Shown here in pieces: positions 28,688 through 38,938 of a stretch of DNA of 64,000 bases (positions are counted from its first letter, which is position 1; each line of letters starts with the position of its first letter). This DNA comes from Fannyhessea vaginae DSM 15829 (GTDB lineage Bacteria > Actinomycetota > Coriobacteriia > Coriobacteriales > Atopobiaceae): contig NZ_ACGK02000004.1 in assembly GCF_000159235.2 (NCBI RefSeq), positions 1-64,000 of the forward strand. Reading direction: 5' to 3'. The notes beneath the pieces are model-generated. The model saw only the letters and a list, made by a program, of their open reading frames with translations, was not told the DNA's origin and did no database searches. The position numbers were made by a program, and so were the translations under genes.

Positions 28688-30841
28688 TTAAGCACGTACA
28701 CTTGTGTCCGCGTTTTGGTCTATGTCGTTCTCCATATATTCAGGGTGATTTTGAAGATAGTGTTCCCACTTACCATCGAGCAAAGCTTGAACGGCCTCAC
28801 CTTCAACCGTTTCGCGCGCAAGCAGCACGTCAACCATCGTCCGTACCAATTCTTTACGCGAAGCTAAAACTTGTTCAGCGCGTTCGTGCGCACGACGCAT
28901 CATGCGCTCAACTTCATCATCAATGCGCTTAGACGTTTCGGCAGAATAATTAGAACCATGGGCATAGTCGCGACCTAAAAATACCTCATGTTGTGCCTCG
29001 CCGTACACCTGAGCACCAAGCTCATCGCTCATGCCATAGCGCATAACCATCTTGCGCGCAAGTTTAGTAGCCTTTTCAAGATCGTTGCTTGCACCGGTGG
29101 TGATATCTCCGCAAAACAGCTCTTCGGAAGTTCTGCCACCCAGCATAACTGCTAACTGATCTAACATAGCATTTTTAGTTTCAAGCACTTTATCTTGCTC
29201 GGGCAATTGAAGCGTATAGCCAAGCGCAGAGCCACGACTAATAATTGAAATTTTATGTACAGGATCGGCGTGTTTAAGAATATGGCCCACAAGAGCATGT
29301 CCACTTTCGTGGTAGGCAATGGTGCGTCTTTCCTCTTCGGTCATAACGCGACCCTTCTTTTCTGGACCAGCTATCACGCGCTCCATAGCCTCTTCTATTT
29401 CGTTCATACCAATTATCTGCTTATGACGACGCGCTGTAAGAAGCGCTGCTTCATTCAAAAGATTGGCCAAATCGGCGCCCGTAAATCCAGGCGTTAGTTT
29501 TGCAAGTGCCCCAAGCCGCACATCGGGTGCAAGTGGTTTATTTTGAGCATGAACCTCAAGAATGGTTTTTCTGCCTTTGATATCGGGAGGATCAACTTGA
29601 ACACGTCGATCAAAACGACCAGGGCGCAAAAGTGCTGGATCCAAAATATCGGGTCGATTGGTTGCGGCAATAAGAATAACTGCGTCACTCTCTGCAAAAC
29701 CATCCATTTCTACCAGCAACTGATTAAGCGTTTGTTCGCGCTCATCATGACCACCGCCAACTCCAGCTCCACGCTGACGGCCAACTGCATCTATTTCGTC
29801 GATAAAAATAATGGAAGGAGCTGCATGTTTTGCCTGCTTAAAGAGGTCGCGAACACGAGAAGCGCCTACGCCAACAAACATTTCAACAAAATCTGAACCC
29901 GAAATAGAGAAGAACGGCACTCCTGCCTCTCCTGCTACTGCCTTTGCAAGCAACGTTTTGCCCGTTCCTGGCGCTCCCACTAACAACACGCCACGCGGTA
30001 TTTTGGCACCTAATTTTTTATAGCGCTTAGGATCTTTAAGAAAGTCGCGCACTTCTTTAAGCTCTTCAACAGCTTCATCAATACCTGCAACATCTTTAAA
30101 AGTTGTTTTGGGGCGACTTTTTTCTCCAACACGAGCGCGAGCTTTACCAAACGACAGAGCGCGTCCGTTTTGATCGGAAATCGAATTCATAAGGAAGAAC
30201 AGCGCGGCAACGATCAAAACCGTTGGCACAATTGCCGAGATCACTGTTTTAATCATGGAATCATCAGAAGTGTCAATGCTAAACGCAATTGTTGGATGGT
30301 CTTGCATGAGCTTTTGTAGGCTATCGTGCCCTATGTAATAGGTCTTAAAATGACGCGAAGTGTCATTGGAATTAGTATAAACGCCTGTAATGCTGCTATC
30401 TTGAGTTTTATAAACAACCTTGGTGATCTGTTCTTGATTAACCGCTTCAACAAACTGATTAGTTGTAAGGGTATCTTGAGGTGAAGCAAAAAAGGCATTA
30501 TAGGCACAATACGCAAGCCACGCAGCTAAAAGCAACGCAAAGATGATCCATATACGCTTGCGTCGTGGTGACTTATTTTTAGAAAACGCGTCGATAATGT
30601 CGTTGAGCTCATCAACACTTAAATCATCTAAATTAAGGTTTTTGAAACGGCTTTGGTGAGATGTATCCTCTTGGTGAGATGCATTCTCGCGTTCAGGCGT
30701 TTGGACAGGCTCATTATGTTGCAAAGTGTTGTCATGAGCATCCGCACGTTTGATTGCCTGCTGTTGAGAAGGTTTTGTCTGCGAATTTTGCTCAGGCGCA
30801 GGTGTAGGCGATTCTTTCTGATCTGGTCTGTTTTCCAACAC
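28688..30841 (-). CDS. ftsH: ATP-dependent zinc metalloprotease FtsH
   Basis: Membrane AAA+ protease that degrades unfolded and regulatory membrane proteins; 717 residues. Two membrane helices (about 97-118 and 210-228 of the protein) flank the periplasmic part. The AAA module has [21 protein letters not shown] and the SRH region RPGRFDRRV, and the zinc site is AYHESGHAL. Ahead of the first helix are about 95 polar residues rich in Gln, Ser and Glu, where most FtsH proteins have fewer than ten. The GTG start has AAGGAG seven bases upstream. hpt and tilS are directly upstream, a common Gram-positive order (tilS-hpt-ftsH). Confidence 0.95.
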   Translation of the reverse strand: MLENRPDQKESPTPAPEQNSQTKPSQQQAIKRADAHDNTLQHNEPVQTPERENASHQEDTSHQSRFKNLNLDDLSVDELNDIIDAFSKNKSPRRKRIWIIFALLLAAWLAYCAYNAFFASPQDTLTTNQFVEAVNQEQITKVVYKTQDSSITGVYTNSNDTSRHFKTYYIGHDSLQKLMQDHPTIAFSIDTSDDSMIKTVISAIVPTVLIVAALFFLMNSISDQNGRALSFGKARARVGEKSRPKTTFKDVAGIDEAVEELKEVRDFLKDPKRYKKLGAKIPRGVLLVGAPGTGKTLLAKAVAGEAGVPFFSISGSDFVEMFVGVGASRVRDLFKQAKHAAPSIIFIDEIDAVGRQRGAGVGGGHDEREQTLNQLLVEMDGFAESDAVILIAATNRPDILDPALLRPGRFDRRVQVDPPDIKGRKTILEVHAQNKPLAPDVRLGALAKLTPGFTGADLANLLNEAALLTARRHKQIIGMNEIEEAMERVIAGPEKKGRVMTEEERRTIAYHESGHALVGHILKHADPVHKISIISRGSALGYTLQLPEQDKVLETKNAMLDQLAVMLGGRTSEELFCGDITTGASNDLEKATKLARKMVMRYGMSDELGAQVYGEAQHEVFLGRDYAHGSNYSAETSKRIDDEVERMMRRAHERAEQVLASRKELVRTMVDVLLARETVEGEAVQALLDGKWEHYLQNHPEYMENDIDQNADTSVRA

Positions 30842-30871
30842 GAACAAACTCCTTATACGTTCTTATAGCGT

Positions 30872-31423
30872 TTAATGTGAATAAACTTGAGGCTTAAGTA
30901 CACCAACATAGGGTAAGTTACGGTAACGCTCGGCATAATCTAAGCCATAGCCCACAATAAAGGAATCAGGAACATGTGTGCCTACGTAACGTGGTTCGAT
31001 TGCCGGTTTATGATTGGGGATATCTTTTACTGAAAACGCCGCAACATGAATTGAAGCAGGTTTGCGAGCACGAAGCAGCTCGATGAGATATTTAAGTGTA
31101 AGACCTGAGTCTAGGATATCCTCAGCAATAATGATGTCACGACCTTCAATTTTGGTATCAAGGTCTTTAAGGATTTTCACAACACCTGAGCTTTTTACCC
31201 CATCTCCATAGCTTGACACTGCCATAAAGTCAATAGCACACGGTATGGTAACAGCGCGTAACAAATCGGATGCAAAGATAAATGCTCCACGCAAAACGGC
31301 AATAAACAGGGGATTTTTGCCCTCGTAATCTTTAGAAATTTCGGCACCTAAACGGCTTACGATTGCTTTAATATCGTTTTCACTTAAAATAACGCGCTCG
31401 ATATCGGGGTGAAGCTCACTCAT
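30872..31423 (-). CDS. hpt: Hypoxanthine phosphoribosyltransferase
   Basis: Purine salvage enzyme of 183 residues converting hypoxanthine and guanine to nucleotides with PRPP. The PRPP motif is IIAEDILDSGLTL; the N-terminal LRGAFIFASDL and the C-terminal DSFIVGYGLDYAERYRNLPYVGVL are standard. Note the glutamate-aspartate pair ED in place of the usual VEDI. AGGAG precedes the ATG. It lies 30 bases before ftsH. Confidence 0.95.
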   Translation of the reverse strand: MSELHPDIERVILSENDIKAIVSRLGAEISKDYEGKNPLFIAVLRGAFIFASDLLRAVTIPCAIDFMAVSSYGDGVKSSGVVKILKDLDTKIEGRDIIIAEDILDSGLTLKYLIELLRARKPASIHVAAFSVKDIPNHKPAIEPRYVGTHVPDSFIVGYGLDYAERYRNLPYVGVLKPQVYSH

Positions 31424-31499
31424 GATATATAGCTCCTAACTTTTTACACGTGAACATATTCACAGAGTATGAACACCTAAAACCAATACTCCTCCAATG

Positions 31500-33029
31500 T
31501 TATTTTGCAGGAGTAAAACTTAATTCTAGCATCACTGTAGTACGAGGTGTACAACGAAAACGCTCATCTGAGCGAATGCTTGCAACCCACACGATTTTTC
31601 CTTCGGGAGCTTGGCGAACAATAGGGATGAGAGGTCGCTCCTCAAGGGGAATGTGCGCCTCATTTAAGAGGTCACTAATTTTTTTGGATCTTCCGCTCAT
31701 GCCAAAAGGACACATAACATCTGCAGGCTGTGCGCTGTCTACCCACAACATAGCTCCCTGTAAAGACGGGCGAGAATCCAGAGCAAATCCAAGTTTTTCG
31801 GCATCACATACTATATGGGTACCTTGTGTTCTTTGCGAAAGCTTTTGCGCAAAATCTTCGGGTTGCATATGAGCAGGACACGCGTACACGCGCGCAGCTA
31901 AAGTATAGGGCACGGCATTGCGCGTACACGAAAACGTACCTGGTACACGCATCCATGCAGGACGAAGCGCCTCCTTATGCGTGGTTAAGCGAATAAAAAG
32001 CATGCCATGTTCAACACGAACAGACAAAGAATTTGCAAGGCTTAAAGAGCCAATACCAGCAGCAACACAGCGCAAAATAGCTTCAATGTGTGCAGTATCA
32101 AGACGAATATCACACGCCATCTGCATAAGTGCAAGACGCACCATACGGCGCGCGAGAGCCACATCTTCTGAACTTAAACGAAGCGCATCAAGCACTAATA
32201 CGCTTTCCGTTTTTCTTCTTATAAGCGACTCAAGATGACGACGCGCTACGTTATCCATATAGTTGTTTTCATCGCGCAAGATATCGCAAGTTGAGCAAAT
32301 TCGCTCAATCAAATGCGGATTTTTTTGCTTGAGCTTGGGAACAATAACGTGGCGCATATATGCACGTGCATAATGCGTATCGTGATTGGTTTGATCTTCG
32401 CACCAGGTCATACCATGTTGGGTAAGCATATCGCAGAGCTCTTCATGCGTTGTGTCCAAAAGTGGACGAACAATAATTGATCGACGGCGAGGAATTGAAC
32501 ACAAACCAGACAGTGCCGACCCCTTAGTTGCATTCAAAAAGAATGTTTCTACCCGATCACTTGCTGTATGAGCAGTGAGAATACGGGCGTCCTGTACGCG
32601 CGTATGAGTTTGCTGGCACAGTTTTTTTATCAATTCAAAGGCCACTTTATATCGCACCATACGACCAACATTTTCTATATTTTTCTCGCCTGACAAGGTT
32701 TTTTGTGCAGCAAGACGGGCAACATCTACATGTGCGACATGAAAAACAATGCCAAAATGAGAGGCAAGCTCTAGTACAAATTCCTCATCAGCTTGAGCGG
32801 ATGCGCCGCGCAGTCCGTGATTTACGTGAAGAATGTGCAGCCGCTCTTTTGCAATTGGTGCACAACCTCGACCATCCTCAAGATCAAGCTGCGATGTTGC
32901 AGCTAACAGGGTTAATGCCGACGAATCGGCTCCACCAGAGACCATCAAAAGCACCGGTGCAGATGAAGATCCTTCCACTTGAGACCTAGAAGATGTTGTA
33001 TGAGCAAAACGAGCCTGAACGCTTGGCAC
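31500..33029 (-). CDS. tilS: tRNA(Ile)-lysidine synthase
   Basis: Modifies the wobble cytidine of the AUA-reading tRNA-Ile to lysidine, which is essential for decoding. The 509-residue protein has the PP-loop SGGADSSAL, HVNHGLRG, a GxHxxDxxET-like TAHTASDRVETF and the R-x-PLL stretch VRPLL. The C-terminal domains are present and end near LELSFTPAK. The start is GTG with GAGGAGG upstream. First gene of the tilS-hpt-ftsH group. Confidence 0.92.
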   Translation of the reverse strand: MPSVQARFAHTTSSRSQVEGSSSAPVLLMVSGGADSSALTLLAATSQLDLEDGRGCAPIAKERLHILHVNHGLRGASAQADEEFVLELASHFGIVFHVAHVDVARLAAQKTLSGEKNIENVGRMVRYKVAFELIKKLCQQTHTRVQDARILTAHTASDRVETFFLNATKGSALSGLCSIPRRRSIIVRPLLDTTHEELCDMLTQHGMTWCEDQTNHDTHYARAYMRHVIVPKLKQKNPHLIERICSTCDILRDENNYMDNVARRHLESLIRRKTESVLVLDALRLSSEDVALARRMVRLALMQMACDIRLDTAHIEAILRCVAAGIGSLSLANSLSVRVEHGMLFIRLTTHKEALRPAWMRVPGTFSCTRNAVPYTLAARVYACPAHMQPEDFAQKLSQRTQGTHIVCDAEKLGFALDSRPSLQGAMLWVDSAQPADVMCPFGMSGRSKKISDLLNEAHIPLEERPLIPIVRQAPEGKIVWVASIRSDERFRCTPRTTVMLELSFTPAK

Positions 33030-33183
33030 GTATACCTCCTCAAAACTGCGCTTTGTATGTTTGCTTATAGGTGCAATGTCATGTGCAATGTCAACCTAAA
33101 TACATAAGACGATAGTATGCAGAAAAATATTGTAACCGTATTATATGAACAACGCCTGTTCATCACAGTAAAACAAAAAGTGC

Positions 33184-33224
33184 CAAACAAAACGTGCGAT
33201 ATCACACAACGTGATACCGCACGT
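33184..33224 (-). terminator. Intrinsic terminator after hsp20
   Basis: The 14-base arms ACGTGCGATATCAC (33192-33205) and GTGATACCGCACGT (33211-33224) pair with one mismatch around ACAAC. On the minus strand TTTTGTTTGG follows. It lies 48 bases past the hsp20 stop. Confidence 0.85.
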
Positions 33225-33272
33225 ATAAGCATATGGTCGTCACTCATACACCTCTTGCCAAACGCGAATAAG

Positions 33273-33701
33273 CTAGTCGATTGAAACCTTAGTAACGTTT
33301 GCTTTTTCTTGCTGTTTAGGGACCGTAATGGTAAGCACGCCATTGGCTAAACGAGCACTTAATCCTTGTGTTGCTGCGTCTTTTAGATAAACACCACGCG
33401 TAGCACTCCATGAAGATGTCTCTTTGTACAGATAATTCTTGTGCTTATCCTCTTCGCTTTCTTGCTTAGTTACAGCTATCGACAGACGACCTTCATTAAG
33501 TTCGACATCTATATCCTCGCGCTTTACACCAGCAAGCTCAGCAGTAACTTCATAGGAAGTGTCTTTATCTTCAACATTCATCTTAAACGTATGAGCATCG
33601 GACAAATTTGAAAGTTCTACAGGCTCCTGGAAGAAGTCACCAAAAGGATCAAATGCACGACGAAGTGTCTCTAAACGATTGTAAGGAACCAAAGTAGCCA
33701 T
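33273..33701 (-). CDS. Hsp20-family small heat-shock protein
   Basis: A 142-residue ATP-independent holdase. The alpha-crystallin domain covers about residues 40-135, with YEVTAELAGVKREDIDVELNEGRLSI and ARLANGVLTITVPKQ, which matches the A-x-x-x-n-GvL signature. A short N-terminal arm carries FDPFGDFF. The ATG follows AAGGAG. Upstream lie an inverted repeat in the untranslated region (33724-33739, GAGGTT/AACCTC) and a HAIR-like site shared with clpB and dnaK. Confidence 0.92.
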   Translation of the reverse strand: MATLVPYNRLETLRRAFDPFGDFFQEPVELSNLSDAHTFKMNVEDKDTSYEVTAELAGVKREDIDVELNEGRLSIAVTKQESEEDKHKNYLYKETSSWSATRGVYLKDAATQGLSARLANGVLTITVPKQQEKANVTKVSID

Positions 33702-33775
33702 ATGAATCACTCCTTAAAACGATGAGGTTATACAACCTCTTATGTTCATATAGGTACGTACCCGTACTAACAGAT

Positions 33776-33842
33776 ATTATACAACCTCATATATATTTTT
33801 ATAATTGCTACACATATATAATCTAAGTCTACTATTGTTAGG
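33776..33842 (-). promoter_or_regulatory. hsp20 promoter region with HspR-like inverted repeat
   Basis: The minus strand has a -10 TATAAT at 33781-33776. Upstream, at 33822-33842, the plus strand shows arms TCTAAGT and TGTTAGG around seven bases, the same 7-7-7 layout seen at clpB and dnaK. This is the weakest of the three copies (two mismatches in the right arm). Confidence 0.55.
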
Positions 33843-33934
33843 TATTGAAATGTAAAATCCTAAAAGAGTTACGCGTTCAAGCGCGTATTATGGTATAAAT
33901 AATGTGAGAAAACAAATGCTGTCGGAGGTGCTGT

Positions 33935-34441
33935 ATGACAGAAGATTTACACGGTATATCAGGTAGTGACAATCGTGCGCAACAAAAACACATGTCTAGT
34001 ACCCAAGACGTTTGTGAATCTAAGGAGCCTATGCAGCGCAGCGCCGCAACTGCAGATTATGTAGAAGATCCTTTTACCTATACCAACAATACCAAAGACG
34101 AGTGCCCTGCTCCTTATGTACGTCCTACCAAGCCACATCACACACAAGAAGCCATTAATGACTTGCAGGAAGATGAAGTTGATAATCTCGACGTTACTGG
34201 CATTGACTCTCGCACTATAAAATCTTCTTCTCTTAAGCGCCGTCAGCGCAGAATCTCAAGAAAGGATGCCGAGATCTTAAATAAATCTCAATACGGTCAC
34301 TATCTTGAAATTCCACGCAACAAGCGTTCCATTTTCCAGCCACAACAGCGCATCCAACAACAACGAATGAATAAACTTTTGTTTTTATCTGCGCTTATCG
34401 TGGTGGCAATTATTATCGTTCTCTTTTACATCATCCACTAA
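33935..34441 (+). CDS. Tail-anchored protein of unknown function
   Basis: A 168-residue protein not recognised as any family. The first 140 residues are polar and probably disordered, with a basic patch LKRRQRRISRKD near the middle. One hydrophobic helix, KLLFLSALIVVAIIIVLFYI, lies at the very C terminus, so the protein probably hangs from the membrane with the body in the cytoplasm. GGAGG stands before the ATG. It sits between hsp20 and clpB, divergent from the former and convergent with the latter (25 bases), which hints at envelope or stress roles but proves nothing. Confidence 0.75.
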   Translation: MTEDLHGISGSDNRAQQKHMSSTQDVCESKEPMQRSAATADYVEDPFTYTNNTKDECPAPYVRPTKPHHTQEAINDLQEDEVDNLDVTGIDSRTIKSSSLKRRQRRISRKDAEILNKSQYGHYLEIPRNKRSIFQPQQRIQQQRMNKLLFLSALIVVAIIIVLFYIIH

Positions 34442-34466
34442 CGTCATTCGCTAAGAGTACTTCTCA

Positions 34467-37256
34467 CTAATCCCAAGGATTTTTCTCAAAAAGTTTTTCT
34501 TGCGAAGGTGCGCGGTCAGAATACGGGTCATAGCCGTCGTCGTCTTCACGTTCGGCTCTGATAGTGCTGTCTCCTCTACGAGAAGATATATTCTGCGCAA
34601 GGCGAGAAGACCCTTTTTGTGTTGAAGCCTCACGCGCAGGGTCTGTATGAGCGTCAGACATTTTTGGATGAGCTATAAAATTGTGCTCTGCATCTACATC
34701 TACCACAAGCGTATCTCCCTCATGAACACGTCCATCAATAATAAGCGTAGAAATAGTATCTACCACTTGCGTTTGAATAAGACGCTTAAGGGGACGCGCG
34801 CCGTACGCAGGATCAAAGCCCTGAGTTGCCAGTTGCTTATGTGCCGCGTCAGTTAAGACAAGGCTCATGCGCTCGCGCGCAAGTCGCTCGCGGACTGATT
34901 TAAGCTGAAGATCAACAATTTTCTCGATAGCTGCAGCATTAAGAGAGTCAAACATAACAATATCGTCAATTCGGTTAAGGAACTCTGGCTTAAACGTGTC
35001 GCGCAATGCCTGCGTTACACGATTTTTAACATCTTCAGATGTAAGCGATGAACCTGCCTGCGTTGCTTGCGATATAATTTGACTTCCAACATTGCTAGTC
35101 ATAATAATGATTGAGTTTTTAAAGCTCACCACACGACCTTGCCCATCTGTTAGACGCCCATCATCAAGCAACTGCAACAAAATGTTAAACACATCAGGAT
35201 GCGCTTTTTCCATTTCGTCAAGCAAAATAACACAGTAGGGATGCCTGCGTACAGCCTCGGTGAGCTGCCCGCCCTCGTCGTAACCTACATATCCTGGAGG
35301 CGCGCCAATGAGGCGCTGGACGCTGAACTTCTCCATATATTCGCTCATATCAATACGAACTAAAGCACGTTCATCGTCAAAGAGCGTAGAGACAAGCGTT
35401 TTAGCAAGCTCGGTTTTTCCTACACCAGTAGGGCCGAGGAAGAAAAAGCTTCCCAATGGCTTATTGGGATCTGCAAGCCCTGCACGACTTCTGCGCACAG
35501 CCGCCGCAACAGCTGATACAGCCTTGTCTTGTCCGATAACACGCTTATGCAGTACAGCTTCTAAACCGCGCAATTTAGACATTTCACCTTGCATCATTTT
35601 TGCAACAGGAATACCTGTCCACGAAGAAACAACGGCGGCAATTTCCTCAGGTGTTACTTCTTCTTTAAGCAAGCCGCCATTTTCCTGCTTGTCATGCAAA
35701 GCGGCTTCGGCTTCTTGATAGCGCTTTTCAAGCTCGGGTATTGTTGCATAACGCAGCTCGGATGCGCGAGCCAAATCCGATGTCTGTGCGGCATATTCCA
35801 TATCACGTTTTGCGTGTTCAATCTTTGATTTAAGATCTTGAACCTTATCAATTGCGTGTTTTTCGTTATACCATTTTGCACGTGCAGTTGTAAGAATTTC
35901 ACGCGCATCTGCAATTTCTTTTTGAAGCGCACTCAAACGTTCCTTAGAAGCATCGTCATCCTCTTTTTTAAGCGCCTGCTCCTCAATTTGCATGCGAGTA
36001 AGCTCGCGTTGCTTTGCATCTATATCTGCTGGCATCGAATCAAGCTCCATACGAAGCCGAGACGCTGCCTCGTCAACAAGATCTATTGCTTTATCAGGTA
36101 AAAAGCGCTCACTAATATAGCGATTAGACAAATCTGCAGCACTTACCAGAGCAGCATCACAAATACGAACACGATGGTGTTGCTCATAAGCCTGTTTAAG
36201 ACCTCTTAAAATAGATACCGTATCCTCAACAGAAGGCTCTTTTACCAGCACCGTTTGAAAACGCCGCGCCAAGGCTTGGTCTTTCTCGATATATTTACGG
36301 TATTCGTCCAGCGTTGTAGCTCCTATTGCATGGAGCGCGCCGCGCGCAAGTGCAGGCTTTAAAATATTGCCTGCATCCATTGCACCATCTGTTGCCCCTG
36401 CTCCTACAATCGTATGAAGCTCATCAATGAACAAAATAATTCGGCCTTGAGATTTTTCTACTTCTTTAAGCACTGCTTTAAGACGATCTTCAAATTCGCC
36501 GCGATACTTAGCTCCAGCAACAAGCGCGCTCATATCAAGCTCGATAAGCTCTTTATCTTTGATGCTTGACGGAACATCGCCTGCAACAATACGCTCGGCT
36601 AGCCCTTCTACAATTGCTGTTTTACCAACACCAGGCTCGCCAATAAGGACTGGATTATTTTTAGTACGACGACTAAGGACCTGAATTGTCCTACGGATCT
36701 CTTCAACACGGCCAATAACGGGGTCAAGCTTGTGAGCACGAGCAAGTGCACAAACGTTTCTGCCGTATTGTTCAAGCGCCTGAAATTGAGGCTTACTGTC
36801 GGCAGAGGTTACGCGATCATTTCCGCGCAATTCTTCGTAAACTTTTGCAATGCGCTGTGCAGTAATGCCAAAGTCTTGCAAGATTTTTTGTGCATCACCC
36901 GATGTAGACGCAAGCGCATAAAGAATATGCTCGGTTGTAACGTAATCATCAGTAAGTTTATGAGCATATGCCTCGGCTTTATTTGCCACATCAATGAGCT
37001 GATTGCTTAGCTCAGTTTGAACAGTTTGCCCTGTTATTGCTGGTAACTTAGCAAGCTTCTCTTTCACTGAGCGCTCGATAGCCCCGGCGTCACCGCCAAT
37101 TTTTTCGATAATGGCAGATATATTTCTTTCACGCGATGAAAGAAGCGCATCCAAAACGTGCAGCGGCAACACCTGCGATGCATGTGCTGTTTGAGCTGCG
37201 GCGATTGCCTGTTGGAGCAACTCCTGAGCTGTAGTGGACCACATAGACAGCTGCAT
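34467..37256 (-). CDS. clpB: ClpB disaggregase with C-terminal extension
   Basis: Hsp100 disaggregase that works with DnaK to rescue aggregated proteins. Both AAA modules are intact: [15 protein letters not shown] with [15 protein letters not shown], then the coiled-coil middle domain, then [14 protein letters not shown] with [15 protein letters not shown]. The protein is 929 residues. The normal end (near VDVDAEH) is followed by about 70 polar residues ([16 protein letters not shown], then [13 protein letters not shown]) ending in EKNPWD. I start at the ATG before QLSMWSTT because GAGG is eight bases upstream. It has its own HspR-type promoter. Confidence 0.95.
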   Translation of the reverse strand: MQLSMWSTTAQELLQQAIAAAQTAHASQVLPLHVLDALLSSRERNISAIIEKIGGDAGAIERSVKEKLAKLPAITGQTVQTELSNQLIDVANKAEAYAHKLTDDYVTTEHILYALASTSGDAQKILQDFGITAQRIAKVYEELRGNDRVTSADSKPQFQALEQYGRNVCALARAHKLDPVIGRVEEIRRTIQVLSRRTKNNPVLIGEPGVGKTAIVEGLAERIVAGDVPSSIKDKELIELDMSALVAGAKYRGEFEDRLKAVLKEVEKSQGRIILFIDELHTIVGAGATDGAMDAGNILKPALARGALHAIGATTLDEYRKYIEKDQALARRFQTVLVKEPSVEDTVSILRGLKQAYEQHHRVRICDAALVSAADLSNRYISERFLPDKAIDLVDEAASRLRMELDSMPADIDAKQRELTRMQIEEQALKKEDDDASKERLSALQKEIADAREILTTARAKWYNEKHAIDKVQDLKSKIEHAKRDMEYAAQTSDLARASELRYATIPELEKRYQEAEAALHDKQENGGLLKEEVTPEEIAAVVSSWTGIPVAKMMQGEMSKLRGLEAVLHKRVIGQDKAVSAVAAAVRRSRAGLADPNKPLGSFFFLGPTGVGKTELAKTLVSTLFDDERALVRIDMSEYMEKFSVQRLIGAPPGYVGYDEGGQLTEAVRRHPYCVILLDEMEKAHPDVFNILLQLLDDGRLTDGQGRVVSFKNSIIIMTSNVGSQIISQATQAGSSLTSEDVKNRVTQALRDTFKPEFLNRIDDIVMFDSLNAAAIEKIVDLQLKSVRERLARERMSLVLTDAAHKQLATQGFDPAYGARPLKRLIQTQVVDTISTLIIDGRVHEGDTLVVDVDAEHNFIAHPKMSDAHTDPAREASTQKGSSRLAQNISSRRGDSTIRAEREDDDGYDPYSDRAPSQEKLFEKNPWD

Positions 37257-37352
37257 ACATACCACCTCTTTCATGAAATTTACGAATATTTGTTTTATAC
37301 GATTGAGCGCGTGGCTCAATCTCTGTTAAGAAGTATTACCTTTAAGTCTTAC

Positions 37353-37384
37353 TTTATACATTATCTAAGTGTATTCATATTAGA
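37353..37384 (-). promoter_or_regulatory. HspR-like operator and -10 upstream of clpB
   Basis: Arms TCTAAGT (37364-37370) and TATTAGA (37378-37384) enclose GTATTCA. On the minus strand TATAAA (37358-37353) follows a few bases downstream, so a bound repressor would cover the promoter. The same block occurs upstream of dnaK with one arm difference. Confidence 0.75.
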
Positions 37385-37423
37385 TTTATAGGTCTACACA
37401 TATCCTACAAGTAAGAAATTACG

Positions 37424-37468
37424 CAAAAAATAAAAGGAAAAGGCGTGTTCTACCTGCGAATAGAACAC
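37424..37468 (-). terminator. Terminator of the dnaK-grpE-dnaJ-hspR operon
   Basis: Arms GTGTTCTA (37445-37452) and TAGAACAC (37461-37468) enclose eight bases. On the minus strand a T-rich run (CCTTTTCCTTTTATTTTTT) follows. It lies 45 bases past the hspR stop. Confidence 0.85.
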
Positions 37469-37512
37469 AGTAAAGTCTAGCTTTAGCTTACGCGCACACC
37501 AAATGGTTTATA

Positions 37513-37938
37513 TCACGCGTCTTGAGTATCTCCAGATAATAAACCACGCATAATTGTTTCGGGATTATTAGAATCATAGCGAGCAAGCGCGGTTATACGC
37601 TCGCGCATACGCAGCTCGTGGACTTCATCCTCAAGCGCGCGTATGCGTTTGCGCAATGCATCGTTTTCTTCATCACGAGCAACGGAGCGCTCACGCATAT
37701 CCAAAATACGAACCACACCTGCAAGATTAATACCTTCATCGGTGAGTTTGCTGATAAGATTTAAGCGCTCTATGTCGTTAGCGGAATACAAACGCGTATT
37801 TCCGCGCGAACGACCAGGATTTACAAGACCTTTTTGTTCATAGACACGAAGTGTTTGCGGATGCATACCAGTAAGTTCGGCTGCAACACTGATCATGTAT
37901 AACGGCTTATCTTTAGCGCTTTTTCCACGCGTCTCCAT
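37513..37938 (-). CDS. hspR: MerR-family heat-shock repressor HspR
   Basis: A 141-residue repressor of the chaperone genes. The MerR-type helix-turn-helix is MISVAAELTGMHPQTLRVYEQKGLVNPGRSRGNTRLYSANDIERL, here broken into its parts MISVAAELTGMHPQTLR and VYEQKGL followed by RLYS; a C-terminal coiled coil (ENDALRKRIRALEDEVHEL) follows. In Streptomyces and mycobacteria HspR needs DnaK as co-repressor. It starts 26 bases inside the end of dnaJ; an ATG and a GTG two codons upstream are both possible after AAAGGA. The likely targets are the three HAIR-like sites in this window. Confidence 0.93.
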   Translation of the reverse strand: METRGKSAKDKPLYMISVAAELTGMHPQTLRVYEQKGLVNPGRSRGNTRLYSANDIERLNLISKLTDEGINLAGVVRILDMRERSVARDEENDALRKRIRALEDEVHELRMRERITALARYDSNNPETIMRGLLSGDTQDA

Positions 37939-38896
37939 GCTCACGCACGTCCTTTCTGTAGTCTTGCATATCATTATCACGCAAACGCTCAAAAGTTTCA
38001 CGCTCTTTTGCAGAAAGATACGTAGGAATTTTTACACGCACACTAACAAAAAGCGAGCCACGTGCACCTTTTTTCTTAGGCACACATGCGCCTAAGTCTT
38101 TGAATCTAAATGTCTTACCGTCTTGTGTACCTGCAGGAATCTTAAGACGAAGCTCGGCACCATCAGGGGTTGGAATGTCTATATGAGCGCCTAATATAGC
38201 TTCATATATACTAATAGGAAGCTCCATATGAACATCTGCGCCATCGCGATGGAAAAGCGGATCATCCGAAACAGAAGTGGTAATAACAAGATCTCCACGT
38301 TCGCCGGTACCGATGCCATATTCTCCCCGACCGCGATACCGCAGCTTGCCGCCATTTTGAGCACCAGCAGGAACTTTTACCTCTAACGTTTGAGTTTCTT
38401 TAGTGGATGGAATCGTAAAGCGCACACGCTGTGTACAACCGTTATATGCCTGTTGTGCACTCAAGGTAAGCGACAACGTTAAATCTCTACCCTTTGTGCT
38501 GCGTTGCGTATAGCCTTGCGAACCTGCGGCATTCCCAAAAATACTTGAAAAATCAAAATCTGAAAACGCACCATTACCATTACGAATGTTAGTAAAAACA
38601 TCATTCCAGTTGCCCATATTGGCTGCATACGTATAGGATGAGCCACGCCCACCAGAAGCGTAGGACCCAAAACCCGAACCGCCAATACCACCAAATTGCA
38701 ACATTTGATCATACTCACGACGCTTGTTTTTATCTGAAAGCGTTGTATAAGCCTCGCTGATCTCTTTAAATTTTTTTTCGTCACCGCCAGCATCGGGGTG
38801 ATATTTTGCTGCTAATTTACGAAATGCCCGACGAATATCTTGATCGGTGGCGCTTTTTGATACGCCTAAAATATCGTAATAACTTCTTTGCGCCAT
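37913..38896 (-). CDS. dnaJ: DnaJ co-chaperone without zinc finger
   Basis: A J-domain protein of 327 residues. The J domain (YYDILGVSK, HPD at residues 33-35) is followed by a Gly/Ser/Phe-rich linker and the two-barrel C-terminal client-binding part (LTLSAQQAYNGC, PAGAQNGGKLRYRGRG, IPAGTQDGKTFRF). The four CxxCxGxG repeats of classic DnaJ are absent, making it type II (CbpA-like). It delivers substrates to DnaK and stimulates its ATPase. It overlaps hspR and follows grpE by 42 bases. Confidence 0.93.
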   Translation of the reverse strand: MAQRSYYDILGVSKSATDQDIRRAFRKLAAKYHPDAGGDEKKFKEISEAYTTLSDKNKRREYDQMLQFGGIGGSGFGSYASGGRGSSYTYAANMGNWNDVFTNIRNGNGAFSDFDFSSIFGNAAGSQGYTQRSTKGRDLTLSLTLSAQQAYNGCTQRVRFTIPSTKETQTLEVKVPAGAQNGGKLRYRGRGEYGIGTGERGDLVITTSVSDDPLFHRDGADVHMELPISIYEAILGAHIDIPTPDGAELRLKIPAGTQDGKTFRFKDLGACVPKKKGARGSLFVSVRVKIPTYLSAKERETFERLRDNDMQDYRKDVREHGDAWKKR

Positions 38897-38938
38897 TTTG
38901 ACAAGCGCCTCCTTTCAACAATTCAAAGGTTGAGCACA

